Shown: positions 1 to 8,226 of the stretch, piece after piece
Layout: the number at the start of each line of letters is the position of its first letter
Position numbering within the stretch: position 1 is the stretch's first letter
Origin: a virus
Direction: 5' to 3' (one strand)
IMG/VR virus record: IMGVR_UViG_3300046465_000029
Location: 1 to 22,027 of that record
DNA: 22,027 nucleotides
Position numbers and translations under genes: made by a program
Notes under the pieces: generated by a model
The model's input: only the letters and a program-made list of their open reading frames with translations
What the model was told of the DNA's origin: nothing
Databases searched by the model: none

Positions 1-17
1 CAGGCTTGATTGCTCAT
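1..17 (-). CDS. Start of the gene after the tip protein (partial)
   Basis: Only the first five codons (MSNQA) are inside the window; the rest lies beyond the left edge. The ATG at 17-15 overlaps the TGA stop of the tip protein gene in an ATGA arrangement, which is the usual junction between neighbours in this genome. A purine-rich AGGGGCGAG stretch sits a few bases upstream and could serve as the ribosome binding site. No function can be inferred from five residues. In phages of this layout the next gene is often another tail fibre, lysis or tail-tip accessory gene, but that is only expectation from gene order. Confidence 0.5.
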
Positions 18-3000
18 CGTCTCGCCCCTAATAAACTTATATTGGCATCTGACGCTCGCCACCAGCCAGTAGCAGAGCCACTTTCAGCGGAGACCTCTAA
101 CGTCAAGAAAAAGTAGCGCGTTCCCGTCCACCCGTTTATTGTTTTAGACAGGTTTAACGATGGCGGCCCACCTTTGCGAGCATTTAATTGAACGCCATCA
201 ACGCTTCCACTGCCGCTAATAGTAGTGCTGTTACTAGTGTTATATCGCAATCTCAATACCGCCGCCGCAAAATCGCTACCAAACCCTGATGATTGCAGGT
301 CAGCTAACGCCAAACAAATAACTTTGTCAGGTGCGTTAGTGCCAAACCCTGCCGCCAACGCAGAGGTGCTAATTACCGTTTCCACGCCATTAGTCGTATA
401 TGCAGACATGGCCCCGTATTGAATGGTAAGCGGCACCGTCACCGCTTGATTGGCTATCTGCAGAGTATCAACAGATAAATCGCGGATATAAGTAGAAGCA
501 TAAGCGGGGTCAATAACAGGGGGGGCTTTAGAAACCCCAACTTGATGCCATGTTGTTGTACTTCCGCCGCTACTTGTGCCAAACCTTGCAAGAGCATACA
601 AATATGGATTGCCAGAGTAAGAAGGGTAATCTACTTTTGCGACTCTAAATTGTTGACTATTTCCCGCAGAAGGCGACCAACCGGACGTTAGTACCGTACT
701 AGAGGTAAACGAGCCATCTGCTTTAACAAAAAGAATTGTGCAATACGCATTAGCTCCATACACATCAGCGTAAACATAAAGCGGCTCATTAAGGCTTAGT
801 GGTATTTTAATTTGGCTTTGAATATATTCATTTGAATCGGTATACGCTCGGCCTAACGTGGTGTTAAAGAAAACAGAACCGCCAGTAGACCAGCCATTTG
901 CTCCTTCTACAAAACTTCCGTTGTATAGGCTGTTATTGCCCTCTGAAGATCGTAACCCGCCAGAGTCTAAAATAGTTGTATTGTCTGAGTCTTTAACCTC
1001 TAGCCCTGTAGTTGTTAGGTTAGTGCCATCCCACTTTAGGTTTTTGGTGGAGCTTCCAATATTAAACTTTGCAGTCCCACTGTCATTACCTAAGAAAAAC
1101 CCTGATGTAGTGCTTGAAAAAGAAGTTTTAGCTTGCCTTACCGCCATGCCACTTTGATTAGCTAAATCTACTACGCCAGTTTTAATCAGCCCCCCGTCTA
1201 TAGTTGTAACTAGACTAGATGCGGAATCTGCTAACTCTGTGTTTAGGTTCTTAAACGTGACCAAACCATCAAACACAGTGCTTTGAAAAGCCGAGCTAAA
1301 CTGTACAGTTACAGTGCCGTTGTATTGGCTTTCCGTGACGTAAAACCTTGCTACCCAAAAGGGGTTTCCAGTGGTGGCGCTGTTAGTGCTTGGAGCAGGC
1401 GGGTTTATGCCCCAACCGCTCGTGAGTCCGGTAAACGGGTTAGCTCCCGCCGCCGCCTCATAATCATAGTCGCTCGCGCTAGGAGTGCTTGGCTGTGCTG
1501 TTTGGGCTGTTTGATAATAGACATACCCATGCACCGTTCGCGGCTGTAGGCTAGATGTACTAATTGGTGCCGCATTGGTTGCGGCTTGAACTACGTTGCT
1601 TAGTGAGCTTTGATTATTAGACCAATCATAAGCGTATGCGCGATATTGGTAAGTGACATTGTCTGCAAGACCTGCATCTGCAAACAAAGACGTTGCGCTA
1701 GGCTTGCCAAATACGTCTTTTATGCTGACATAGTTGCCCGTGTTTAAGACCCTGCGCTGTATTCGTGCATAAGCAAAATCCGTTGCTGATGGATTAGTCC
1801 ACGACAAACCTATGCTTTTTACTCCGCCTACTGGTGTATTTAGCGTAATAGCAGACGGGGCTGTTGTGTCTCCGGTTATAGCGACGGTGCCTGATATGCT
1901 CGCTGACCTAACGCCAGCGTCATTCACTGCGCTAACCAACACTGTATAAGTAGTCACTAATGCAGGGCTAACTAGATACGCTACTGGAGAGGAACCTGCT
2001 AATTGCGCGGCTGTCATTTGCGCCGTGCTTAGTCGCACCTCAAAAGGATCAAATCCTTGGGGCGTAATATTAATGATGTATTCAACAACAAAAACGTCTC
2101 GTGACGTAGTAAAGGCTATATCTAAGTATGGAATAGCAGAGCCGTCTGCCGCTACATTAACGCCTTGCGTCAAACTCAAGCCAGTGGGCGCTCTAACGTC
2201 AAACGGGTTTGGTATTGTAGAGGCGGGAGAATCGCTTTCTTCTGGCCCCGCCGCATAGGTATATATGTTTGTATATTCTTGTAGCGTTAGCTTAACCTCG
2301 CCATCTTCTTGCAACTGCATATTTAAAACACGACAGTCTTTTATTGAGCCGCCTGTCCACCCCAACGAGTCATGCTCTAGCTCCACAACATCACCTACAG
2401 CAAGCTCTAGCGCCTCTGAGGTTGCCGTAACCTGTATGGTTAATTGATGCTCTCTTGATGCCCTGCAAATAATTCGCGCTAAGTCTCTCGCAGAATAATA
2501 GCTGGTGATGGTGTTTAGAGTTACGTTTCTAAGTAGCTCTTCGCCGTTGTCCTCTGCTTTAAATGTCGCGTAAGTGCTGTCGTTTGGGGGCCAATCTACG
2601 CTGTCTTCTTGCCAATTAGCCTCTGGATTAACAAACTTAGCTCGAACTCTGTTGTATTTTTTATTTTTGCCGCTAGCGGTAACAGTAATCGCCGATGTTA
2701 TATTGGAACCATCAAGCCTAAACGGAGTACCTGCGGGAGCCGCCGCGTCAATTAAAAGCGAGTATGTGCCATCTTGAAACGGCATAAGGCCGCGCATACC
2801 CTGCAAAAGTATTTTTACGTTATCAAAAAGCTGTTTTTTTGTATCAATAACTGCATTGCATTCCAGCAACTTTACCGTGCCGCTTGCACCGTCATATTCT
2901 GTAACCGTGCTATCGCAGACGTTTGCCGCCGCAGAAATAGCAGTGTCGTTTATTTGGCTGGATGCCAGCCCTTTTCCATATCTAGAGTTAGTTAAATAGT

Positions 3001-3568
3001 CGCGCAAGCATAACGCTGGATTTGTAGAAAAAGCGTCTGCGGCACTAGAGTTTCTAGGGTCATGAACTTTTCTGCCATTAACTATGGCCTGTATGTCAGG
3101 GATGCTACCAAACGCGTCTTGGTCGTACTTTAATTTTATAGCTAAATACGCGACCCCACTAAGTTTATGATTAGACCCCCAAGTATCAGTAGACCCTGCA
3201 AGCAGGGTGCTGTAAGTCTGGGTGTCCGTCCCTACATATTTAGCAATAGTAACTAAGCCGCTGTATTTAGAGTCTGTAGAAAGCACATCATTAATATAGA
3301 CGTCGCCAATAGATGACACCTCGCCTTCGCAAAGAACAAGCGCCATATATAAAAATTCGTTGTCATTGCCGCCAGTAGACAAAAATACTCTTGTGCCGCC
3401 TACTTTTCTCGTTCCATAAATAACGGGTATGTTTGCTATGTTGCTACTCTTGTTGAGTAACACTCCTTGCGCTTGGCTTTGATCGTCAAAGTCAGCACCA
3501 ACCAAAAACCCAATAACATCACCAATTAGGTTAGTAATGCCTTTAAATATTTTAGAGAAAAAGCCCAT
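14..3568 (-). CDS. Tail tip / host specificity protein (lambda J type)
   Basis: A 1184-residue protein expected to form the tail tip and recognise the host receptor. The N-terminal 450 residues look like the J/phage-tail_3 hub region, with YGTRKVGGTRVFLS near 51-64, the LCLRDYLTNSRYGKGL stretch near 186-201 and GMRGLMPFQDG near 257-267. Two fibronectin III-like domains follow (about 459-565 and 570-666). After them come a beta-rich stretch (GFFLGNDSG near 823, LKWDGTNL near 844), a possible lectin-like jelly-roll domain (about 878-1015) and a J-like C-terminus with RDLSVDTLQIANQAV near 1029-1043. It starts inside the stop of the hub-type gene (TAATG overlap). Family assignment rests on domain order and size; the receptor is unknown. 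Confidence 0.9.
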   Translation of the reverse strand: MGFFSKIFKGITNLIGDVIGFLVGADFDDQSQAQGVLLNKSSNIANIPVIYGTRKVGGTRVFLSTGGNDNEFLYMALVLCEGEVSSIGDVYINDVLSTDSKYSGLVTIAKYVGTDTQTYSTLLAGSTDTWGSNHKLSGVAYLAIKLKYDQDAFGSIPDIQAIVNGRKVHDPRNSSAADAFSTNPALCLRDYLTNSRYGKGLASSQINDTAISAAANVCDSTVTEYDGASGTVKLLECNAVIDTKKQLFDNVKILLQGMRGLMPFQDGTYSLLIDAAAPAGTPFRLDGSNITSAITVTASGKNKKYNRVRAKFVNPEANWQEDSVDWPPNDSTYATFKAEDNGEELLRNVTLNTITSYYSARDLARIICRASREHQLTIQVTATSEALELAVGDVVELEHDSLGWTGGSIKDCRVLNMQLQEDGEVKLTLQEYTNIYTYAAGPEESDSPASTIPNPFDVRAPTGLSLTQGVNVAADGSAIPYLDIAFTTSRDVFVVEYIINITPQGFDPFEVRLSTAQMTAAQLAGSSPVAYLVSPALVTTYTVLVSAVNDAGVRSASISGTVAITGDTTAPSAITLNTPVGGVKSIGLSWTNPSATDFAYARIQRRVLNTGNYVSIKDVFGKPSATSLFADAGLADNVTYQYRAYAYDWSNNQSSLSNVVQAATNAAPISTSSLQPRTVHGYVYYQTAQTAQPSTPSASDYDYEAAAGANPFTGLTSGWGINPPAPSTNSATTGNPFWVARFYVTESQYNGTVTVQFSSAFQSTVFDGLVTFKNLNTELADSASSLVTTIDGGLIKTGVVDLANQSGMAVRQAKTSFSSTTSGFFLGNDSGTAKFNIGSSTKNLKWDGTNLTTTGLEVKDSDNTTILDSGGLRSSEGNNSLYNGSFVEGANGWSTGGSVFFNTTLGRAYTDSNEYIQSQIKIPLSLNEPLYVYADVYGANAYCTILFVKADGSFTSSTVLTSGWSPSAGNSQQFRVAKVDYPSYSGNPYLYALARFGTSSGGSTTTWHQVGVSKAPPVIDPAYASTYIRDLSVDTLQIANQAVTVPLTIQYGAMSAYTTNGVETVISTSALAAGFGTNAPDKVICLALADLQSSGFGSDFAAAVLRLRYNTSNSTTISGSGSVDGVQLNARKGGPPSLNLSKTINGWTGTRYFFLTLEVSAESGSATGWWRASDANISLLGARR

Positions 3569-4122
3569 TACTTACGGCCCCATTTAATATCTCGGACAGT
3601 ATGCGCGGCGTATTGAAAGCCTACGTCAGTAGAAAAATAAAACTGCTGAGAGCTGTTATTAGTCAAACGCCCTTGCTTTTTTTCAAAGTCTGCCCAATGG
3701 GATGAAAGTGAAACTTGAACCTTAGAGTTGCCCGCACTTTCTTGGAATTGCCAATTAGTAATTTGACCATCAAAAACCAAAAGTGGAGCGCCTACTATGG
3801 CCCCGCTGTCATTCATTACCAATTTAAACACCTTGCCCTGCTTGTTCATCCAGTTATTAGATTGAAATATGCTTTGGTATGCTTGTCCAACGCCAGAGAA
3901 TTGAACGCCTAATTGATTAACGCGCAAATCTCTAGATTCAGATGGTGAGCCTACTTCTACTAAATATGCAGTTGCCTGCCAAGTTTGACTGTCATACGAA
4001 ATGTCTGACGCATAGTCTGTCAAATACAAACCAGAGGCTATGTCTAAAAAAATTAGGTGCGCCATGCGAAAGCCGTCTGTGGCTAACGCGGCTTTCATCG
4101 TTGCGTTGACATTTCTTGGCAT
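3568..4122 (-). CDS. Tail hub-type protein (DUF2163/lambda L-like)
   Basis: A 184-residue protein between the distal-tail-type protein and the J-like tip protein. This is the place of lambda L or of the DUF2163/BR0599 hub proteins of other siphoviruses and gene transfer agents. The N-terminus has MAHLIFLDIASGLYLTDYA (about 20-38), the centre has FSGVGQAYQSI, and the C-terminal half has FDGQITNWQF followed by a beta-rich domain ending in DIKWGRK, as in hub proteins of this kind. It would form part of the ring connecting the tail tube to the tip. Both ends use TAATG overlaps with the neighbours, suggesting translational coupling. The exact family is from memory of motif style; the role as a tail-tip structural protein is more secure than the family name. 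Confidence 0.72.
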   Translation of the reverse strand: MPRNVNATMKAALATDGFRMAHLIFLDIASGLYLTDYASDISYDSQTWQATAYLVEVGSPSESRDLRVNQLGVQFSGVGQAYQSIFQSNNWMNKQGKVFKLVMNDSGAIVGAPLLVFDGQITNWQFQESAGNSKVQVSLSSHWADFEKKQGRLTNNSSQQFYFSTDVGFQYAAHTVRDIKWGRK

Positions 4123-4691
4123 TAAATGGCCTCTACCAAATCAATTTCTAATTGGTATTGCTCAAATCCAGACAGCTTAAACTGCTGTGCGTCATTTGTA
4201 ACTCGCATGGTGAACGCTACGCTGTTAAATGTAACGACTTCATTATCTGCTACGGCCTCATGCAATGCAGGCTCTATTGTCATTGTCCCTGATGAAAAAT
4301 CAGACACAACCATATAAACCTTAGTGTGACTCGCAAACTTAATGAAATCACCAGCTTTGACTGTGCCGCTGATGCCGTCCATCGTGATGGTGTTGTCGCC
4401 AGCGGTATGCGCTCCATTGGCTCTCAGCGTCCCTGTAGCGTTTCCTGTGGATAAGCTAATCACTGGCGGGGTGATGCTAAAAGAGCTTGTGCCGCCCTGC
4501 TTGCCTGCTAGGAACGCATAAATTGGAGCCATTTGCGCTCTTGTCAGGTTGTTGTATTTAGCAGTAAATGACCATAACGCCGCGCCGATATTACGAACTT
4601 GCGATCTTCCGCTACGGGTTTGCGACCTAACATTGTTGTAATTTAGGCGCACATCAATAGCTTCAAACTCTGGGTCTGTTGGGTAGCTCAT
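4122..4691 (-). CDS. Distal-tail / minor tail protein with inserted beta module
   Basis: A 189-residue protein directly after the tape measure gene, where siphoviruses encode the distal tail protein or a lambda M-like minor tail protein. Residues 1-87 (with SFTAKYNNLTRAQM and IYAFLAGKQGG) and 157-189 (FKLSGFEQYQLEIDLVEA) read as one tail domain. This is interrupted at about 88-156 by a beta-rich module with GDNTITMDGISGT and AGDFIKFAS. That module closely resembles residues 239-301 of the major capsid protein in this window. The start overlaps the tape measure stop (ATGA) and the stop overlaps the hub-type gene (TAATG). Position and fold style support a structural tail role; I cannot assign a precise family. 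Confidence 0.7.
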   Translation of the reverse strand: MSYPTDPEFEAIDVRLNYNNVRSQTRSGRSQVRNIGAALWSFTAKYNNLTRAQMAPIYAFLAGKQGGTSSFSITPPVISLSTGNATGTLRANGAHTAGDNTITMDGISGTVKAGDFIKFASHTKVYMVVSDFSSGTMTIEPALHEAVADNEVVTFNSVAFTMRVTNDAQQFKLSGFEQYQLEIDLVEAI

Positions 4692-6616
4692 ATGATTGCC
4701 GCCCTCCCTTGGTCTTCTATGGCGTCATTTATAATGTTAATAATAAGGCCGCGCCGATTAACCAATAGCTCATCAAACCCTTGCGAGTCATTGGCTGTAA
4801 TGTTGAAGTTGACGTTAGCAGTTTTGTTGACCACGCCACTAGATCCCTGCCCTAGAGCGGAGTTAGGCGTAATGTTGCCCATGCCGCCCATTGTTAAGAC
4901 CTCTGGCCCTCGCTCTCCTACTACATAGGACTCTCCAGCGCGTACTTGACCGCCTAATGCCCTGCCTGACAAAGATTGTGCCGCAAACGACACGCCAGCC
5001 GCCAATATGGTTGCCGCCGCCGCCGCGCCTAATGCAGGGCCAATGAGTGGAATGCCTGCTAACGATTTATACGCTTTCATTGCCGCGTCATACGAGTTGC
5101 TAATGATGCTTTTTGCATTTTCACGCTTTTCTGCATTAGCTAGATTAACCGCTGTACGGAAAGCCATTTTTTCCTTTTCTGATTTGCCTTTCATGAGTAT
5201 GTCTTCAAACGCCAAAAGAGTTTGCGTTGTTTGGTCAGCCTGCTCTTTGCGCTTTTCGTCTTGCTCAATAATGCCTTCCATTAACGCATCGTTTTCTGCG
5301 TGTAAATCTTCTAAGTCTTGCAGGCGTATATCTTTGCGCTCTGCGTGACCATTACGCATAATCTCTGTCAAAGCATCTTGATATTCTTGCTCTGTAATAA
5401 GACCTTGGGTGCGGAAGTCTTGGAGCATTGTTATCTGCTCTGCTTCTGATCGCTCTAAAGCCTCTAGCTTTGTGTCGTTCATAGCCATTATTTCAGCCAT
5501 GTACTCTTGAGCGTCAACTAAGTCTTCTGCGCGAGCCTCTTCTTTTTTTCTATTTTCTTCTGCCAAGGCCGCGTCTTGTCGCTCTTGAAGCGCGTCTGCC
5601 TCATCTTTTGCGGCCTCACCTGCCGCAATTCCTATAGACGTTAATAGCTCCGCTCTGCGTACCAATAAGTTATTGATTTCATTCTGGTTAAATTTGTATC
5701 TTTTATCTTCTTCTGTAATTGTTTTTTGGGCGGCAATTCGCACATCTAATTCTTCGTTGATTCGTTCTAGCTGTGCCGCTTCTGACGCCGTGCCGTTTGC
5801 CAAGGCAATAGCTCCGGTAATTCCCTCTACGGCAGAAGTAGTCATGCGAACAAAGTCATTCATGATGCCCTTGTCGCCTTTGGCAATAGTTAAGAAAAGT
5901 TGGTCTATAGAATCGCCAAGGTTAGATATAGCACCATCTAAGGTGTTTGCCCGCTCTGCCATAGCACCCGCAAACTCTACACGGCCTATGTCTAGCAAAA
6001 ACTTTTGTATCTCGGCAGATGATTTGCCTATAGTTTTCGTTGTGCCTCTAAAAGTAAAGCTGACAGAATCCGTTTCTTGCCGCGCCTTAATACCAAACTC
6101 TTTAAGCCTTTCGAACTCAAATGTTGTCGCATCTGCAACGGCCTCTATCATTTGATTAAGGTCTTTGCCCATCGCGGACGCAGTGTTGCCGTAACTTAAA
6201 AGAGCCTCGCTAGACGGGTCTAAACCAAACGCTTTGAGCTTTACAAACGCATTGCCTACCTGTTGAAGATCAAACGGGGTCGTAGCGGCGAACTCTTGAA
6301 TTGCGGCAAACGCCCTAGACGCGCCTTCTGCAGAGCCAGTAACGGTAACTAGCGAGGCGTTAATAACATCAAACTCTCTAGCCACAGAAACAACTTTGGC
6401 GACCGCCCCTAAACTAGCGAGAGCGGCAACTAATGGCCCTATAAACCTAACGGCACTTTTTGCCCCTGCGCTAGTGGCTTTCATTTCTTTGCCAACACCG
6501 TCAAGGTTATGCTCGGCAGAATTAGCGGCTTTGGATAGGCGTTTGAGGCGAGCCTCTGCTTTAGAGAGGTCTGTAGTGTCTGCCTTGAACTGGAGAGTAG
6601 CTACTTCAACGGCCAT
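4688..6616 (-). CDS. Tail tape measure protein
   Basis: A 642-residue protein that sets tail length and is ejected with the DNA. The N-terminal third matches the tape-measure N-terminal domain (TIGR02675 type), with AREFDVINASLVTVTGSAEGA, FAATTPFDLQQVGNAFVKL and KAFGLDP. A long Glu/Lys/Gln-rich coiled-coil region (about 330-480) follows, then a hydrophobic Ala-rich segment (about 519-549) that could insert into a membrane. The C-terminus carries SYVVGERGPEVLTMGG (about 563-578), a motif common near tape-measure ends. At roughly 0.15 nm per residue it would give a tail near 95 nm. The start lies 16 nt inside the end of the second chaperone frame, as in lambda. Confidence 0.93.
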   Translation of the reverse strand: MAVEVATLQFKADTTDLSKAEARLKRLSKAANSAEHNLDGVGKEMKATSAGAKSAVRFIGPLVAALASLGAVAKVVSVAREFDVINASLVTVTGSAEGASRAFAAIQEFAATTPFDLQQVGNAFVKLKAFGLDPSSEALLSYGNTASAMGKDLNQMIEAVADATTFEFERLKEFGIKARQETDSVSFTFRGTTKTIGKSSAEIQKFLLDIGRVEFAGAMAERANTLDGAISNLGDSIDQLFLTIAKGDKGIMNDFVRMTTSAVEGITGAIALANGTASEAAQLERINEELDVRIAAQKTITEEDKRYKFNQNEINNLLVRRAELLTSIGIAAGEAAKDEADALQERQDAALAEENRKKEEARAEDLVDAQEYMAEIMAMNDTKLEALERSEAEQITMLQDFRTQGLITEQEYQDALTEIMRNGHAERKDIRLQDLEDLHAENDALMEGIIEQDEKRKEQADQTTQTLLAFEDILMKGKSEKEKMAFRTAVNLANAEKRENAKSIISNSYDAAMKAYKSLAGIPLIGPALGAAAAATILAAGVSFAAQSLSGRALGGQVRAGESYVVGERGPEVLTMGGMGNITPNSALGQGSSGVVNKTANVNFNITANDSQGFDELLVNRRGLIINIINDAIEDQGRAAII

Positions 6617-6933
6617 GTCGGTTGCACCTCGCGATATTTAGCTAATTTTACAATAGCTTTGACTTCCCAAGGGTCTAAATCGCGGCTTGTCAGTGCTATG
6701 AAGTTGTTTATTTCTGTATAGCTAAACTCTGATAATGAATTAAATGCGTCCCATGTAGGCTCTAGCTCTAGGCTTAACTCTGGAGCCTCTAGTAGCTCTT
6801 GAGGCATTTTGCCTGTTGTGTTTCTTACCTGCTGTAACGAATCAAAGCGGCTGACCGTGGAGCCTTCTGGCTTTGCGTGGATATACATCATCCACCTGCC
6901 AAACGTCACAAACTCATCAATCAGCCTTTCATA
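6601..6933 (-). CDS. Tail assembly chaperone, -1 frame extension (lambda T-like)
   Basis: This reading frame supplies the C-terminal part of a chaperone fusion. The frame is open from the slippery site at 6933 to the stop at 6601, giving 110 residues that begin YERLIDEFVTFGRW. A stand-alone product would have to use the GTG at 6909 (102 residues), which has no clear ribosome binding site. Residues such as LEPTWDAFNSLSEFSYTEINN and DLDPWEVKAIVKLAKYREV resemble the second chaperone frame that precedes tape-measure genes in lambda-like phages. After the -1 shift the fusion is 234 residues: 124 from the upstream frame and 110 from this one. The extended form would recruit tube subunits to the tape measure. 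The overlap with the tape measure start fits this role. Confidence 0.8.
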   Translation of the reverse strand, partial: YERLIDEFVTFGRWMMYIHAKPEGSTVSRFDSLQQVRNTTGKMPQELLEAPELSLELEPTWDAFNSLSEFSYTEINNFIALTSRDLDPWEVKAIVKLAKYREVQPTWPLK

Positions 6934-7304
6934 AAATTTACCCGTTCACCGCAAAAGTCCAAGACTCTGTCAACATTAACGGGAGATTTTGCAAAAAACT
7001 TTTTACAAGAGCTTTTAGAAAACTTAATAGGGCTACCATCTTTAGTTATCTCACCCCAGCCTGTAACGATGTCTGATGCAAATTCTGCGTCTAAAGGGAA
7101 AAAGTCATAGCTATCAAACTTAGTCCCTTTTTCTCTGAGCTTTATAATTGAGTTTCTTTGCTTCCGCTTTGCCAGCCTGTACGCTGGCGAATCTGGCCCT
7201 TGCACCACTACAAACGCATCTGACACAGAGCCATCAGCCTGTATCAAATGGCATTTGCTTCCTGCGGTGTGGGCCTCGCTTGTTTCAAGGAGACCTATTT
7301 CCAT
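6921..7304 (-). CDS. Tail assembly chaperone, zero frame (lambda G-like)
   Basis: A 127-residue protein between the tail tube and tape measure genes, the classic place for the G/GT tail assembly chaperones. It contains SPAYRLAKRKQRNSIIKL (about 39-56) and SDIVTGWGEITKDG (about 77-90), followed by a Lys/Phe-rich stretch, a layout familiar from tail chaperones that bind the tube protein during assembly. The stop follows five codons after a slippery heptamer (6939-6933), so most ribosomes would make this short form and a fraction the 234-residue fusion. It begins 4 nt after the tube gene stop. The function is by synteny, length and the frameshift signal; chaperones of this kind diverge greatly in sequence. 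Confidence 0.85.
   Translation of the reverse strand: MEIGLLETSEAHTAGSKCHLIQADGSVSDAFVVVQGPDSPAYRLAKRKQRNSIIKLREKGTKFDSYDFFPLDAEFASDIVTGWGEITKDGSPIKFSKSSCKKFFAKSPVNVDRVLDFCGERVNFMKG
6933..6939 (-). promoter_or_regulatory. Programmed -1 frameshift slippery heptamer (A AAT TTT)
   Basis: On the minus strand the zero-frame codons GTA AAT TTT give the canonical X XXY YYZ heptamer A AAT TTT, five codons before the zero-frame stop. Slipping back one base continues as TAT GAA AGG CTG into the frame that ends at 6601, which is open from this point. Six bases downstream, the octamer at 6926-6919 (GGCTGATT) can pair with the one at 6856-6849 (GGTCAGCC, two G-U pairs). A 6-bp hairpin (6895-6877) lies inside the loop. 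This could be a stimulatory structure, but no folding calculation was possible. Confidence 0.8.
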
Positions 7305-7308
7305 AGTT

Positions 7309-8226
7309 TTATGCCGTGCTTCTCGTAATTACAATATTGCTGGCATCAGAAACGTCGTACAAACCCACAAAGTCCATTGCTATTGTTATTGGCCCTTCGC
7401 CAGCAACATCAGGCTGACCAGAGTTGTACTTCACATTGCCAATTTCAATAATGTAATCATTTCCGTCTAGATCAGTCAAGGTTAAACGGATACTAGAACT
7501 AGTTTCGTTTACAAACTTCTCATATAGGGTTTTGCTATTAAAGTACGTTGTGAGGGTTCCAGTAACTCGCGACTTGCCAATAGCAGGCTGGGTCGTAGTT
7601 TGGCTACCCACAGAAAACAATGGCTCCAGACCGTTCTCTAAGGTTAGGTCTAAGGCTGTAACTACTGCGATTGTAGCCCCGCCTTCTTGTATAGAGCCTG
7701 TGAATGAATCAAAAGGCGTTTCTACGGCGGCGGCAGAATAAGTGCTGTTAGCCACTGAAGCTGTAGCAAGCGCCAAGTCTTTGCCCACAACCCCAAAGGT
7801 TAAGCCGATAAGCTGGTTAGGGGCTACGGACAGCGCGAAAGAGTTTATTTCACAACCGGAATAGCGGTGAAACTCTGCCGTTGCAAGATCTGCAAACTTT
7901 CTTTCAAAGGTAAAAGAACGGCGAGTAGTGCCAGCCTTTAAAACGTCAGATGACCAAGCGCCACCGAGCGCGGCCTCTAATAGCCCGTCAAACGCGGCAT
8001 ACTCTAACTCGCATGATATATCGCCGCCAATGGACTTATTGCCGTGGCGAAAGTCTTCTACTTGTCTGTCACCGCGCAGTTTTTCGCTTTCAATGGCGTC
8101 TTTTGTCAAGGCCAAGGTGGTTCCAGTGTGAGGGCATGGAGTCCATGTAGGACTAGATGGCGTAGTGCCATACGTTGATTCTGCTACAAAGTGCAGACTG
8201 TGTTGTGCGCCGTTCGCAATAGTCAT
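7309..8226 (-). CDS. Major tail tube protein
   Basis: A 305-residue protein likely to polymerise into the tail tube. It has the composition and motifs of phage tail tube proteins: an N-terminal AESTYGTTPSSPTWTPCPHT region, KLRGDRQVEDFRHGNKSIGGDI (about 47-68), the LEYAAFDGLLEAALGGAW stretch (about 73-90) and a beta-rich C-terminal half with VTGTLTTYFNSKTLYEKFV and PITIAMDFVGLYD. The length suggests a tube domain with an additional surface domain. It lies immediately upstream of the chaperone pair and overlaps the upstream tail terminator gene by ATGA. It resembles the Phage_tail_tube_2 type; the role is well supported by synteny even if the subfamily is uncertain. Confidence 0.9.
   Translation of the reverse strand: MTIANGAQHSLHFVAESTYGTTPSSPTWTPCPHTGTTLALTKDAIESEKLRGDRQVEDFRHGNKSIGGDISCELEYAAFDGLLEAALGGAWSSDVLKAGTTRRSFTFERKFADLATAEFHRYSGCEINSFALSVAPNQLIGLTFGVVGKDLALATASVANSTYSAAAVETPFDSFTGSIQEGGATIAVVTALDLTLENGLEPLFSVGSQTTTQPAIGKSRVTGTLTTYFNSKTLYEKFVNETSSSIRLTLTDLDGNDYIIEIGNVKYNSGQPDVAGEGPITIAMDFVGLYDVSDASNIVITRSTA

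Noticed and set aside
858-1157. Plus-strand ORFs such as this 99-residue one, and others over 100 residues (for example 5007-5348 and 5673-6155), as genes.
   Set aside because: They lie wholly opposite well-supported minus-strand structural genes, show no family motif and have the composition of antisense shadows.
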